A stretch of DNA of 64,000 nucleotides, taken from contig NC_135507.1 in the NCBI RefSeq assembly GCF_052857255.1, forward strand, positions 75,697,850-75,761,849. Reading direction: 5' to 3'. The DNA is from Amblyomma americanum. Taxonomy: Eukaryota; Arthropoda; Arachnida; Ixodida; Ixodidae. The translations under genes were made by a program, and so were the position numbers. Below are positions 1 through 13,800 of this stretch, piece after piece. The notes under the pieces were generated by a model, which saw only the letters and a program-made list of their open reading frames with translations, had not been told where the DNA came from and made no database searches. Each line of letters starts with the position of its first letter. The first letter of the stretch is position 1.

Positions 1-3000
1 GCACCCCCTTAGCGTGGCTTTGAGTGCAGTTTGACGTCTGGTAAACACAGCGCCACATAATACTGGAAATTTCAAATGGCTGCAAACTGAAAGTTGCTAC
101 GTTCGGCAGTCTCTTTTACTAGCAACGATTCTAAAAATACGATCAGCAGGTCTGAAATCAATGCCTTATTATGATTACAGCGTCTTTGACATCAAACATC
201 ATTTGCAAAATTATTATACCGGGCCCCACTTAACGAAGTGGGCTTCCTTTGTTATGCTTGAATCAAATAATGCGCAATATTCGTGTAGCACTTGAGGAGG
301 ATAGATGTGAGTTAATAAAAAAAATAACAAATGACAGCTAGCACCCTTAGTTCTTGGCTTATGATTTCCATTATGGAGGCGTAATGCACAGAGGATTACC
401 ACATTGTCAAGGTCGCCTACATTGTTCCTTGTAAACACGAGACAGTTTCCTTTTCTTGAAATAGGAAAGGGGACGTGACGTCTGCATTTACTTTTGATAT
501 ATTTTTTTTGTGAGAATTGAGATTATGTAGTTTTTTTGTTCCGTCATGCGATTTATACTTTTGGCTCCGCCGATAACGCACGAATGCTGATCTGGTGCAT
601 TTGAGTTTATTTCACCTTCCCGGGAGAAAAATTAAGCTTCGTAAGGACAACTTGTGACGGAAGATCACAAATTTCGTGGAGTGCCTACGTTTGCCCCAAG
701 TTTTAGCCGGCACTTACGAGCGCATATACACCAACACATCGCTTCATGATGTGCGCGTGTCTTTGCCGGTGTATTAAGTTCAATTCATTGCAAAAAATCT
801 TGCAAATGAACTACAAAAAACATCTAAATTCTGGCTAAATTACGGTTAAACTCTAAAAGGCGACACTAATTACCTCAAGCTTTTCCATGCAGAACAGGTG
901 CTCTCTTATCTGCTCACATCATTCCCCCCCCCCCCCCCCCCCATAAGAGTGTAATCGCACACCTGCGCAAAGATTATTTTTATGTTTAGTACAGACAAGT
1001 ATTTCATGTTCACGGTAAGGTAGCAAACTATTCCTTTAACTAATTATTACATAGTGCTCCAATTTTGCAGTTATACCGTAATACTCGCCGCAGATTACTG
1101 TAATTTACTGAAATAGATTTAATCTGTGCGCTACAGTAAATGGCGCTGCAGATTCACGTTTGCGACGCGCTATGGTCACACCCGGTTAATTAGGCAGCTC
1201 TGTGAAGGAAACAACGAAATGCTGCACAACACAACTAAAGACAAGCGTCAATCATCAACTCTGCGGTTCGGGACAATGTGGTCATAATTAATCACGAAAC
1301 GCAAATATTTCTCTCATATCCCCGGAGTGACTGTTCCAGATACAATAGCATCGTGCCTCTAACTGCTTTTCAGATCTGCGCATAAGCATTTTTCATCAAT
1401 GCCTTCATGGGCCCTCGAGTTCAGTCGGGCGAACAAAGACTGCCAAACAGTAAAAAGAATAAAAGAACAGCGCTGAAAATAGTTAAGCGTCGAAACCCCG
1501 ACCGCCTCCCGACCATAAGAGCAGCGCGCTGACGTTCCTCGTGGCGAACTTGAGCAAGAACGCAAGAGCGGCCGGGACAGCTGCGGTTCTGTATGTTTTG
1601 CAGTTGTGTGTGTATGTGAGTGTGTTCTTTTTTTTATTTATTCTTATCATCTATATTGCTCTAGGGGCCTTTCACACTACGACTGATGAGTCTCCTTCAT
1701 CCTGGAAAGGATGTTTGCTTTTTTTTTCATTCGAGCTCTTTTCTTTGTATAGATGCTACGGACACAAGTGCTTAGTGATGATGCCTAAGACACAAACTAA
1801 CGACACCTTCGATAGAAAAAAAAAGGACGACGCCTTCGCCTCGCAGTCTAACTCTTCAGGGCTGCTCTTCTGCGGACTTTGGTTATGTAAGCAACGCTTC
1901 TTCTTCCAAGAAAGCATTCCAGAACACTGAGGACGTTTGCTGGAGGTTTGTGGGCGTCTATGTTGTCACCTAGTGCCTCCATGCATGCGAACTTGGCGGG
2001 CTAGAAAGATGAGGCTTGGCAGACAGGCCGCAAGGCTTCCCTGGACGCGTCTTGCATCGTTCGTCCACCTAGTCCTTGCCCTTTGTAGCTCTTGTTGAGC
2101 GATCACTGTTTTGTACTTCCCTTCCCGTCGTTGTCTTGTCTAGACGCTTCCAGGTCGTGCCTTGGCCATTGCCTACGCCACGCAGCGATTATCGCGGATG
2201 TCTCTCTATACCGACATCAAGCGGGAACCGCTTAGTAGGCGCCATAACAGGGACTGACATGAGTCTCTAGTATAACAACAGCCTGCCGAAGACACTAAGC
2301 GCAAGGGTTGCAGGCCGTTGTGTTAGGTTCAATGGTGGGCCGGACCGCGACCTCCGTTACGTTCATACGTGCTGGCGCTAAATGCAGAGATAAATGCATT
2401 TTTGAGACCCGTTACAAACAGGGGTCCGGCTGTTCCGTTTACATGCACATCAGGGAAGGAAAATGGCGACACCTGGGGTGCCTGTCCTGGACTTTGTTTT
2501 TGTACATGTTAGCGGAGTGCTTTTTCCACGCATGCGCACTCCGCGTCCGCAGAAGAACAGCGCTGAAAGTTGCGAGCGGCGGCCTTCCTTTTTTTGTTTC
2601 GTAAATGCAACCCTAGGCCACTATAGCACGTTTAAAGGAGCGCATACAGCGAGCGCTCCCTTGCTTCGTGTGGGAGACGCCACCGAAAGCGGACAAGGCC
2701 CGAGCCCTAGCCTTCCGGTCACAAAACCCTTGCTCTTCTTTGCCGATCTCGAGGAAGGAGAGAGAGAACCGGAAGTCTGCTGCCAACTACTTCCGGGACC
2801 CGTGTTGAGAGAGCGAAAGAGAGAAGACGTATGTACAGTTCCCCTCGTGAGCTCCTGTCGACGGTGGCGGCCTCTCTGGACTTGCAGAGCGAGACCCTTG
2901 TGAACAACACAGGGGGGAAAAAAGGCTGTAGAAGAACGGCACGCGGCTTGCCCGTATTCTATAGCTCACAGAAGCTGCGGTTTGGGCTGATTGTTTCTCT

Positions 3001-3583
3001 GCTTGCCTATTGTTGGTAGTGAGTGTTACCAGTCTCGACAATATTGCTGCACCAGTCCGTACATTAGGCGGACGAATGGACAGACAAACCACTAGCCGGA
3101 GAACAAACACAAACGAAAGACACCAAGGACTCGATAGAGCCGGTTCCTAAACCAGAAGGAGAGACGAGCCACAATAGAGACGAGAGACGCTATGAGCCGA
3201 CGACGGACACAAACTCTCTTTAGGGGAAACGTCTACACAGACAAAAAACTCGCCAAGACACGACCAGGACGTACAAAGCGCGTGCTCCAGTCTCGCTTCC
3301 TCGAGCATGCTTCCACGTCATTCGGTTTTGCGACCGGTCCAGGAGGGTGAGACGGCATGTGAATTCGGCGGCACTTCGACTGCTTCAGCCGTGGCTTTCT
3401 GCTGCAACTATGCGGACAGCGCAAATGCAGCAGAGCTTTTCGTGTGTCCTTGTTCGTGTGTGTACGCGTGTGAGTAAGCTTCACAATGCTTGCCGCCGTT
3501 GTGTGAAATATGCGAGTACAGCCAGAACTGGATCGTAGTGCCGGTGGACGTGCAGAGGCTCGGGCCTTGCCTTGGTGTTTTTT
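1..3583. other. 3' flank without a recognised gene
   Basis: No protein family recognised. A pure C run lies near 924-942. The 2.3-3.8 kb part is more GC-rich with short GA-rich runs. Open frames occur on both strands but overlap one another and resemble no known protein. It may include extended 3' UTR. Confidence 0.4.
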
Positions 3584-4273
3584 TTTAATTATTATAATCG
3601 TGCCATGTGTGTGCACTGCGTTGAAGAGACGACCGCCTCTCGTCTCATTTCGACGAATGGAGTTGCTGCGGCGGCGTCGGGACTGGCGGGACGAGATAGA
3701 GAGAGAGATAGAAGGCCGGACTCTGACACTGCCGCGGCCGGACAGACTTGACGTCTGGCCGGCCCTAAAACACTAGAAGACCTCACCAGACCTGATCTAA
3801 CCAGGCGCGACCTGACCTTACCATATCAGGGGAGTCCTGATCTTCTTCAGCAGTCTGTACGCAACGAGACGGTGCCACGACCTGATGTATAACCAGACGT
3901 GACACGAGCAAAACCTAACCTAGCCAGGCCCGTTTCTGCGACGAGACGCGGGACCTGGCCAAACACGACCGGGACCTGACCGGAGCTAACCCGACCTGAC
4001 CTGAGCTGAGCTGGCGTGATCTGTCTGCGAAGAGGCAGGCGGCGCCTCCTGCCTGGGTTGGGTGGAGGAGTGTGCGGGGCATTTTCTTTGAACGCGGCGA
4101 CGGGCGCTCGTCGTCGCCCGGGCGCGGCACTTTGACACGGTGAGAGGAACGGGGAGTGCTCTCCTCGCCGCATTGCATAAGTTTCAGGTACGACAACCCG
4201 GGCTGCTGCTGCTGCTTTTCCTCCCGTGGCGGCCTCGTGCGGCTGCTGCAGCTGCATAGAGTGAGTGGGGACG
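3584..4273 (-). other. probable 3' UTR of the SLC4A11-like gene
   Basis: Sequence immediately after the stop codon. It contains a degenerate run of acctgacc/ccagacctga-type short repeats at about 3780-4020. On the minus strand an ATTAAA signal variant lies at 3584-3589; AATAAA-type signals also occur near 1633-1640, so the UTR could be longer. The end is not determined from sequence. Confidence 0.35.
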
Positions 4274-4340
4274 CTACTGGTGCTCGCCGTCCAGCGCTTC
4301 CAGGTACTTTTGGTCGATGAACAGCGTGACCACCTTGTGC
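4274..4340 (-). CDS. SLC4A11-like: SLC4A11-like, terminal coding exon and stop
   Basis: Too short to stand out as an ORF. After the acceptor cgcttccttccag, one base completes an Arg codon, then [21 protein letters not shown] and a TAG stop at 4274-4276. It matches the human C-terminus (RIIEAKYLDVMDAEH) in length and in the KYL and EH positions. This places the 3' end of the coding region within the window. Confidence 0.9.
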
Positions 4341-4738
4341 CTGGAAGGAAGCGAGAAAAAACACTATTAAATGCTACCGGCTTAGCTTACCGACTTGCGC
4401 ATTAATCAGAGAAAGCTCACTGACATAAGCGGCGGACCCGCCGCGGTGGCTCAGTGGGTGGGGCGCTCGGCTACTGAGCCGGAGTTGCCGGGTTCGAACC
4501 CGACCGCGGCGGCCGCGTTTCGATGGAGGCGAGTTCACTCTCAAGGCAGCCGTGTGCTGTGCGATGTCAATGAACGTTAAAGATTCCCAGGTGGTTGAAA
4601 TTATTCCGGAACCCTCCACTACGGCACCTCTTTCTTCCTTTCTTCTTTCACTCCCTCCTTTATCCCTTCCCTTACGGCGCGGTTCAGGTGTCCAACGATA
4701 TATGAGAGATACTGCGCCATTTCCTTTTCCCAAAACCA

Positions 4739-4828
<90 letters not shown>

Positions 4829-7800
4829 GCAGCGGAGAGGTCTGCAGTGGCAGGCCCAGTTGGAAGTTGCATGGGCTACTGCCCGATTGGGCGTCTCACA
4901 GGCCTGTTTCACGTGAATACTCGGCCTTTTCCCGCTTGCGGTCTTCGGCTCGATAGCGTTCCCAGCACACTTCACGGGCTACAGGGGGCGCTTGCACGAA
5001 TCAAATAGTCTAGTTTCCTGCGTTGCCTTATTCGCAGTCTAAACTCTGTTAGTTTTGAGGAAAGGAAAGGCGCATAACTGGCTCCCTGAGTCTGTGGACA
5101 CCTCAATCGGGCTTTGGGGTACATGGCGGTGGTGCCACCAAACGTGCAACGCGTAACGCGTTACAAGGCTGCCGTTGTACCCACTGAATTAATTCAACTA
5201 AATGGCTTGTGAAAAGCTATTACAGATTTCTGTGTTAAACAGTAATTAGGTATTATGAAGTCACACATCACGCTTGGATGCATTCAGCAGAGCCGTCGTT
5301 CGCACTATACAATGTGTGTCGTAAGGCTTGAATGCACCCTGCAGAGTGATTGGTACCAGTCACACTGCAAAGTGTTTCTTGAAGGGCTGCAGACGCGACC
5401 AGGAGAACCAATACAGAATTCGCAATATTTTTAGCACAGTAAGTTTTCTGCCAGGATATATTTCGAGCCTTCGTAGCCCGCTTTTAGTCTGACATCTTGG
5501 GCACTTGCCACTTGAAACGAGAGGTTTTCCTTTCAATTCAATGCTTTTCGAAAAACGAACAATATGCTAGAGGATAGCGCAGAGATTGTACTGCTCTGCA
5601 GCTGAATGTCTTCAGGCGCCATGTTTTGCTCGCACTGTAGTCCGATTCGTCGAGTTGTTGACTGTACAGGAAAAAGCAAGACTCTAAATGACGGAGTTGG
5701 ATGCGCCCTTTTCCTTAGATATTGGATGCCATGAGAGAAGTTTAGTGTTTAAAATAAGGTGTTGTGGGAAGCAATCAGGAGCATCCTACTTACATTTGCG
5801 ATGAAATTGTCATAAAATGCAATATAATAAAATAATTAATCGTGATATTTCTACGCGAAAGGACCAGATGTAAGCGCCTAATGTTTAGTTCCCTGATTAC
5901 AGAGTGCATTGATAAATATAAGGCAATGCCCCCTGGATACATATCAGCGAAATTTCTTTGCCGATGTTATGTTGCATGCACTAATGACATAAGGCCTATG
6001 GTAATCCACTCAATGGAACTAGGCAACAAGTGCAGTACGAGAATACTTGTGGTGAGGTAAAGGGTATAACCTCTTCGAAATGCTTCTCTCTTGACAAGAT
6101 ATGAGACAATTGTCCAAGCAGCACAGATAATCGGCCGAATATTAGAAATGTGTTGGCAAAGACTGGTCCTCTGTAGGACCAGTCTTTGCGAACACATTTC
6201 AAATACTGGGATTATGCTCTGTGCTGCTAGGGCGTAAACTATAGTGAATATGACACCACAGCAGGCGCCAATAAGCTATTACTATACTTCGCGCAGAAGC
6301 GCTAGCAACCAAAGCGAAACACGAGACCAATGCGAAGCCACCCGCCCACCTGAGCGGCAAGAGTAGCAGGATGATGACGGGGAAGACCATCTTGACATAG
6401 GGCCACGGTGCGAACCCGAAGAAGCACATGACCAGCAGCTGCACCACCTGGCAGACGGTGAACACGTGTATCTTACGCTGCGGGCAGCGCCGGATGTAGT
6501 GGTTCGGAGGGTAGGCCGCCTGTTCCATGAAGAGCAGCGTGATGCGCTCGAACATCTGGTTGCCGTTGAGCGACGTGATGGCCATGTAGAGGAACAGTCC
6601 GTCCAGGACGGCCGTGGGGATGTGCGCCAGCGGGTACGGCAGCATGAACACCGAGAGCCCGATGAGCAGGTGCGAGATGGCACCCGTCAGCCGGGTCTCG
6701 CGGACACGGACGATGATCTCATACACGTGTCCCTGGTCCACGCGCTCTTCGACGTCGGCCATGCTCCGCACGTGCAGTGGCGAGTGCGGCAGCACGCCGT
6801 GCATCCAGGGCAGGCCGAAGAGCGAGAGGACTCCGTTGAGCAGGCCGACGACCAGAAGGTCGAGATGGTAGGCGGCGCCCTTCTTTAGCTTGTTGCACGG
6901 GTTGTTCACCATGGCGGCCGAGATGTTCTGGTCCATGAAGAAGAGCAGTGACAGGGCCAGGCCCAGGCCCATGGCGCCTAGCGCGGCGGGCCACTGGAGG
7001 ATCTCGACCCGGCCCCTCACGAACTGGTCACTGTGGCCGAAGTGGAACTGCTCCGCTGGAAAGCCAGAACAGGGGGTGTAACGTTGAAGAACAGATGGTT
7101 AAACGGATGAATTGCTTTGCTAATTGGTACATTATTAATAATAAACGGCAGCAAAGAAGAACAACGACAACGAAGGAACATACGAACAAGGACGATGCTG
7201 CAATGACAAGCGAATTTTATTTGAAAAGGCCAATTTACGTATACCCTAGATTCCTGCGCTATTTTCACAACGTTTCCTTGTCCTTCTGGAGTAGCATGCC
7301 AGGCCGACAACCAGGCAGACCTCTCCTGTCCCATTAAAGTCCTCCTCCTCCTTATCCTTATCTACAGGCATCTTCGCGCATGAATTTCACACTTCCTTCC
7401 TCCATAGGGCTGCAGATGGTGTGCTGACACATTGGTCACCCGATTCCCGGAGGGCCCAGGTTTCTAAAACCTCTCGAGTCAGCTTTTCTGGGTCCCAGAC
7501 AAGCTGACTGGGACGGTCTCTCGACGGAATGTCTCTTCAGACCTTAGGGGTGCGAGTGTTTTTTCAAGATTCTTTGTGTTCGTAACAAAGGCTGTACGTA
7601 AACAGCAAACGCGTGCTTTATTGCAGAGAAAGCCAGAAAAGTGGGGATTTGTGACAACACAAAACGAAATTTCTTAGAATGGCTGTCTCAGCTCGCTAGC
7701 CAACATTTCGACAAGAGGATTTGGTGGTGGTAGAGTTACCGTACAGGCGGCATTCCTCCGACTTGTTTTCGTCGCCTCCTATTAAGGTGTTCTGTACCCT

Positions 7801-10800
7801 GAAATTTTTACACTCTTGAACAAGCCAATCTGAAATTATGAAATGACGAGCAAAACTACAGCTGCCATCGCGCAGTTAGGAGAACATTAACCGAAAACAA
7901 CATGTCTATCGTGGAAGTTCAGACAAAGGCGCTTGGACAACGCAACGTTATAAGAAACCCTGACCTAGCCTCAAAGGGTAGGGCACTGCCTCAAGTTATC
8001 ATCTTGAGTCGCATGCGACTACAGCGCCGCGGTGGCGAGTAGCGGCCGCAGCAGCACTCACTCTCCACTTCCCGGAAGACGAAGGCCCCGACGAAGCTGA
8101 GCGCGATGACGGCGACTGGCAGCGCGTAGTCTGCCAGCATCTCCCGCTTGCTCGCCTGCAGGTAGGGCGTCTTGTTGAAGTTGTACAGGGACACGGCCAG
8201 CCACACGGTGCCCAGCATGAGCAGCAGGAAGAGCAGGCTGTTCTCGCGCCGGCACTGGGGCAGCACCTCGAGCAGCGCCTCCGCGGTCGTCGTGTTGTTC
8301 GCGGCCGCGTTCACGGTGCGCAGCAGCCGCGTCAGCGACTCCACCGTGGGCGGCGCGCACTCGGACGCGTAGTAGTAGCGCTGGAAGTTTTTGTACACGT
8401 CGCGGCCCGCGTCCACGCAGAAGGCGATGCTGATGAAGAGCGCGAAAATCTCCTCCGTAGACCTGCGAGGCAAAAATATCATCACAGCTCTGGAACGTCA
8501 GGGTGTCCCCCGTCTACGGGTGCTCATCGGTAACGTCTCTGCCACGCTAGCGTGGAGAGTATATGGCTTCTGCATACGCAGCAATTCTGGGCAAAAACAT
8601 TTTTGAGCTGGAAAGCATTTACGAACGCAATTTTTTCATATAATGTAAGATTTGACTATAACAATCAGTTTATCCGCAGATCGCTCGAGACAGTCTTGAC
8701 TTTTTTTCTCTTAACGTTTTTGCTATCGTCAAAAGCGTTCGCCACTGGTTTCCTATGGGAGTGTTAACTCCTCGATACGACTGATGGAAACATTTTCAGA
8801 GAAAGATTTTGCTGCATTTCAGAAGAATGGACCATTACCTTCAATATTGCAGTAAAAGTATCTTGCAATTTTCCAATTTTCAAAATTTTTGAGTGAAATT
8901 GCTGGACATGACCTTGAGAACTGTTTTGTACAGTAGCAAAACGGCAAGCTAAGATAGTTGGTGCATCGGCATCTTAGAAACTGAGGATACTGCGCTAACA
9001 GACATTGACAACAGAAGAAGGTAGTGGACGGGAAGATGGTAGTAAAACTGTAGTTGTATATTCCATGTCTTAAGGCATCCGTCTTTTGTGACAGTTGTGC
9101 AGCAGCTCACTAAGGGATCTTCTGCGAGCCTGAGGGTCATCTAGGCTGGCTGGTTGTGGAATCCATACCTTTATACAAAAGTTGCACGGTGAAGCGGCAT
9201 ATACAGGGTATGATTAGGAAATGGTACCTTAAGTAGTGAGTAAGCGAGCTGCTTTGTTAGACAGCGGAGGTTTACCAAACATAACGCCCATGATGCCTGT
9301 GCCTTGTGAAGTGCTGAAGCAGTTTTTTAGGCCTCGTGATGCGAAAACGCCGTAGGCAAGGGAGAAGCCAGACGCGGAGTTCGGGGAGCTCGCATTCTGC
9401 AGAGCGGTATTTTCGAGATGTCGTCACGGTTTTCCTAATTCTTATCTCAGCCTCCGGCTGAGAGACGTCAAATAATGCTTTGATGTGGTATTTGTTAGAA
9501 ATGCGTGTACACTCAATTCTTTTACTCGTGTGCATGTCATTACTGCTCTTGTACAGGTCTGTGATACTTGCCCAGCAGTCATTCCCGTTAATACAAGTAA
9601 GAGGTCAGGTGCAATTAAAGCTCCTGTGATCGCGAATCGACAAGATTCGAGACTCTTCAGGCTCAGGCATTCACCTCACAGCATTCGGTTTGCGCCTGTC
9701 GCAAGCTCCTGGTGATAATTGAAAGGCGTATTTACCACTGAGAGCGGGCGAAAGGCCATCTGGAGGCATATTTGTTTGTGGTAACTGTGTTCCACTGGTA
9801 TAGTTATGCGGCCGAGATGAAATTAAGAGTTCTGGCAATGTGCAGTTCTTGCTTTCTTCTATTCGAAGTGTAAGAACAGAGCATTTTGTGTTCCTATTCG
9901 AAACTGCTTGTATTTTCACGACGAAATAAGGACGCATTGTGACTGCACAAAGCAAGTTAAATGTAGAGATATTTCTCTTAGTGTTAAATAGATTGTTTGA
10001 TTTGTGTCATGCAGGAAAGCTGGAGTTAAAGGTCTTTTTCATTAAGCTGCACAAATAGACAGCTGCAAAAACTATTCCGGCCCGGGATTCTTGAGTCTAG
10101 TATTGATAAGGGTACGAAGACTTAATAAAGGTTCAGAAATAATGGCTGACTCCGTTTTTGAGATTTTCAAGAAAGGAGCACGTGGATCCCGCCCTCAAGA
10201 ATTAGCAGCTTCACAAGACTAACGCGGTGAGATGGGTGATCGCGAATAACATTTAAAACGGACAACGTGATAGCCCATTACAGATGTCGTAATTTCTAAG
10301 ATTTGTATATTTATCTCATTCAGTGTGTGAATGCTATGCAAACTTTAGCTTTGAACACCTGAGAGCTCCTTCCACACCTACACGATAAATCATGGCTTTT
10401 TAGTATACTTATACAGTGCCATGCAGTGCAATTTGGCAGCGATGTACTTGACTCAAACGCTTCGCGCAGAAAGCGTGGTTTGTATAAACAGCTGCCGTGG
10501 CCCGAGAGGCAGCCTTCAGTAGTACTAACGAGTAGCGGAGCTCGACACTAGCTCAGGCAACTTTTTAGGTTATTCATCCTATAGGCTTGCGGTTCAATAC
10601 AAAAGCGCTTTTATGTGATAAAGGGGTACCGCCTTGCCGACGCGCATTTAAATGGCCACAATAAAAACAACGTCGATAGTATCTGCTAACAATTAATATC
10701 TGCACAACTTGCACTTCGCGCCACGGAGCGCCTGAAGCCAGTGATAAATGCTACTGAAGAGGACCGCAAGTTACACCAGAGGCATTTCACCTGAACGACA

Positions 10801-13800
10801 CGCCGCTACCAATACACAGGCCTCGTCCCTTTTGTCTGCATACTTTTGTTAGTGATGTGAGGCTTTAAGCACACAGCAGGTTCATTCACCTTCTCTGAAT
10901 GGAAGCTTGAAACTTTGGGCGAAACTCTGTGACATAACAACAACGTAACTAGAATGAGTGGCAGCAAATTTCGTTCCCCTCCAAGTGTGGATTATCTGTC
11001 TGATTACTAGTAGGGAGCACACGATTACGTGCTGTATAACAAGGTCTCGGGCTGTTGGGAAGGTGGTAAAATTGGACCAACACGTGTGGCTCAGAATAGA
11101 ACAAGCGGTAGTGTTGTTCTTGGTGGAACAAAGGATAATGACAGAGCTCGTGAGTGAGAGCCATTTTCCTCTTCGCCCACATGTACCGAAGCTCTTCGAT
11201 TAGGCAATACAAATTCGTCATCATCATCAGCCTGACTACGCCCACTGCAGGGCAAAGGCCTCTCCCATGTCTCTCCAATTAACCTTGTCCTTTGCCAGCT
11301 GCGCCCACCCTATGCCTGCAGACTTCTTAATCTCATCCGCCCACATAACCTTCTGCCGTCACCTACTACGCTTGCCCTCTCTTGGAATCCAGTCTGTTAC
11401 CCTTATGGACCAGCGGTTATGTTGCCCTCGCATTACATATGCCCTGCCCAAGCCCATTCCTTCCTCTTGATTTCGACTGGGATGTCATTAACCCGCGTTT
11501 GTTCCCTCACCCACTCTGCCCGCTTCCGGTCTCTTAACTTTTCACCTGTCATTTTTCTTTCCATGGCTGGCTGCGTTGTCCTAAACTTAAGCTGAACCCT
11601 TTTCAATAGCCTCCACGTTTCTGCCCCGTAGGTGAGTACAACAGCCGTATCCTACCGGTACACAAAGTGGAGTTCGCATGTACGACAATATGCATTCGCA
11701 AGCTCTCCAGCAAACTCTGTGGAGCACAGCGCCGGGAAGCAGTCAGCAAAGTCTCACCTCGTGCACCACTTCATTAATTTGCTGGCGTCGAACACGGCGA
11801 ATAGGAGCAGGAAGAATGTGTTCCACAGCCCCACGCAGGCGTACATGGCGTAGAAGTCTATGTCGAAGTCTTCGCAGATGTTGTAGATAACTGCGGGTCA
11901 AAGAAGTCGACGCAAGACGTTTTTTTTTCTTGCATCCACTCGTTGTACACTACAGCAAATACACAAAGCAAACATTAGATAGGTTGGCGTCTTTCTCGTC
12001 TACTTTCGAGAGTCGCTTGCATGTTTCATTGTTGCTTATTGAAAGCAGTGTGCCTTGATGTGAAATACACGACAGTTACTTCCACTGCGTAACTGTAAGA
12101 GTTAGACAGGGGATGTGTTCCAAGTCCCTGATATGTGTCCCTTGTCTCTGTCCCATGTACTGTGCCCCGTGTTCACTAAACATTCATCCCATGTCCTCCA
12201 ATTGTGTCATGGTCCTTCTCCGCATCGTAGCCGTTACTATGTTTCACTACCAACTCGCCCAAACCATTGTCACATTAAGGAACGTACTGTGTGGTCTTTG
12301 TTTTATTTCCATTGACACAAAAACGGTGGAAGTGTACATAGAACCTGCATTTAAGCACCTTAGGGCTCTAAGTATGTTTTTTTTTGCAATTACAGCAGGG
12401 TACAACATTTTTATACCTCCGTCACAATCCTTATGTGTGACCTCGGTCACACCTCTGTCGCGATCAATGCTTAAGTCATGACGTTCCAGTTCTGCTAAAT
12501 AGATCAAGCCAGGGCAATTTTGATATAACCTATAAACCGAAATTCATAATTCGGGATTACTGTGGGGAAAAACATTTGCCTTTGAGTTTTCTGTATTACT
12601 TTTTTTTTTATTCATTGCTTGCGCCGTTATTTTCTTCATTCTGTTATCCCTATGACTTCTGTGACCTTTTGCTCTCTTCGCAGATTATATATTTGTATAC
12701 ATATATATTTTTCTTCTTCTGTGTGCACATGTAGGCTATAAGTTGCTCAGGTATTTACATTTTAATGAGTGACAAATGTAATTCGCTTTGTTTATACATT
12801 ACCTTGCCATCAAACAGATCGGTATCATAACATGTAAATTTGCGAAATGCTGTATAAACATTGTTGTCCTTATTTTCTAATATCATGTAATACTATGTAA
12901 TCGTCGTATTCCTCCTGTGCTGTCAGTTGTTTAAAGGAGCCGGGACCTTTTGTCAAGCTGTTGCCACAGCTTTTAGTCCCGGCTACTCCTTTGCAAAAAA
13001 GGAAATAAACTTCAACTTGAAAAAAAAAAGGTCATTTCGAAGGCCCTCGAAACGATAGTCTATGGGCTCAAATTGAGCGCTGCTACATGGGTGGCCCCGA
13101 TGGCCATGGAGGCAATATCCTATCGAGTCAATGGAGCAGAAGCGAACTCTATCGAGACCTTGAGGGCCTCTGAGAACGGACTGCATGTACTGTTGGAGGC
13201 GGAGCGCTCGCTGCAATGCGCTTGGTAATAAAATCAGGGCGGTATCATCTTATAGTCTTCCTGACCCCTCAGGATGACTATAAGGAGTGGAAACTCCGCT
13301 GTCTGCGGCGACTATAAAAGGTCACAAGCCCGCGGCGCCACTATCCTGCTGGCGGCGCCTGGCGGCCTGGAAAGAAACTACTGAAATACAACGTCACGGC
13401 GTGCCCGCTGAAGCAAAAACCCGTTTCCTCTGCTTGTCGTCTGCTTTGAGCGCGGGCCGGAGTGCGCGCCGAAGCCGCCTGCCCTTCCAGTGACTTTAGC
13501 CTGCCCGGGCGCTGCATTTTTTTTTCCTGCTGCTTCTACGAGGCGCCGCAATGCGCCGCCACTGCATGCGCCACCGTCGGCGCATACAACTGTGACTTTT
13601 TCTGGTCGCCTGCGCTCGCTCGCGCAGACGGGACTTTCACCTCCTGTATAGTCTTGCGCCGTGACCTGGGTTCATTCGTGCCAGGGATGCTTACCCTTAA
13701 TGTACAGGCTGAGAGGGGCAGTGGTCATGAGGATCACCAACGGCTGACCACCGAACAAGGCGAAAGAGAGGCCGCCGATGGTTTGGCTGATGATGCACTT

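Noticed and set aside
4552..4975. Open frames with long runs of Tyr, Asn or Ile
   Set aside because: They are translations of the (ATT)n tail of a SINE; the same artefact occurs at 22482-23133 with (AAT)n.
6282..6888. Frames overlapping the large SLC4A11-like exon on both strands
   Set aside because: Shadow frames of a GC-rich exon whose true frame has clear family similarity.
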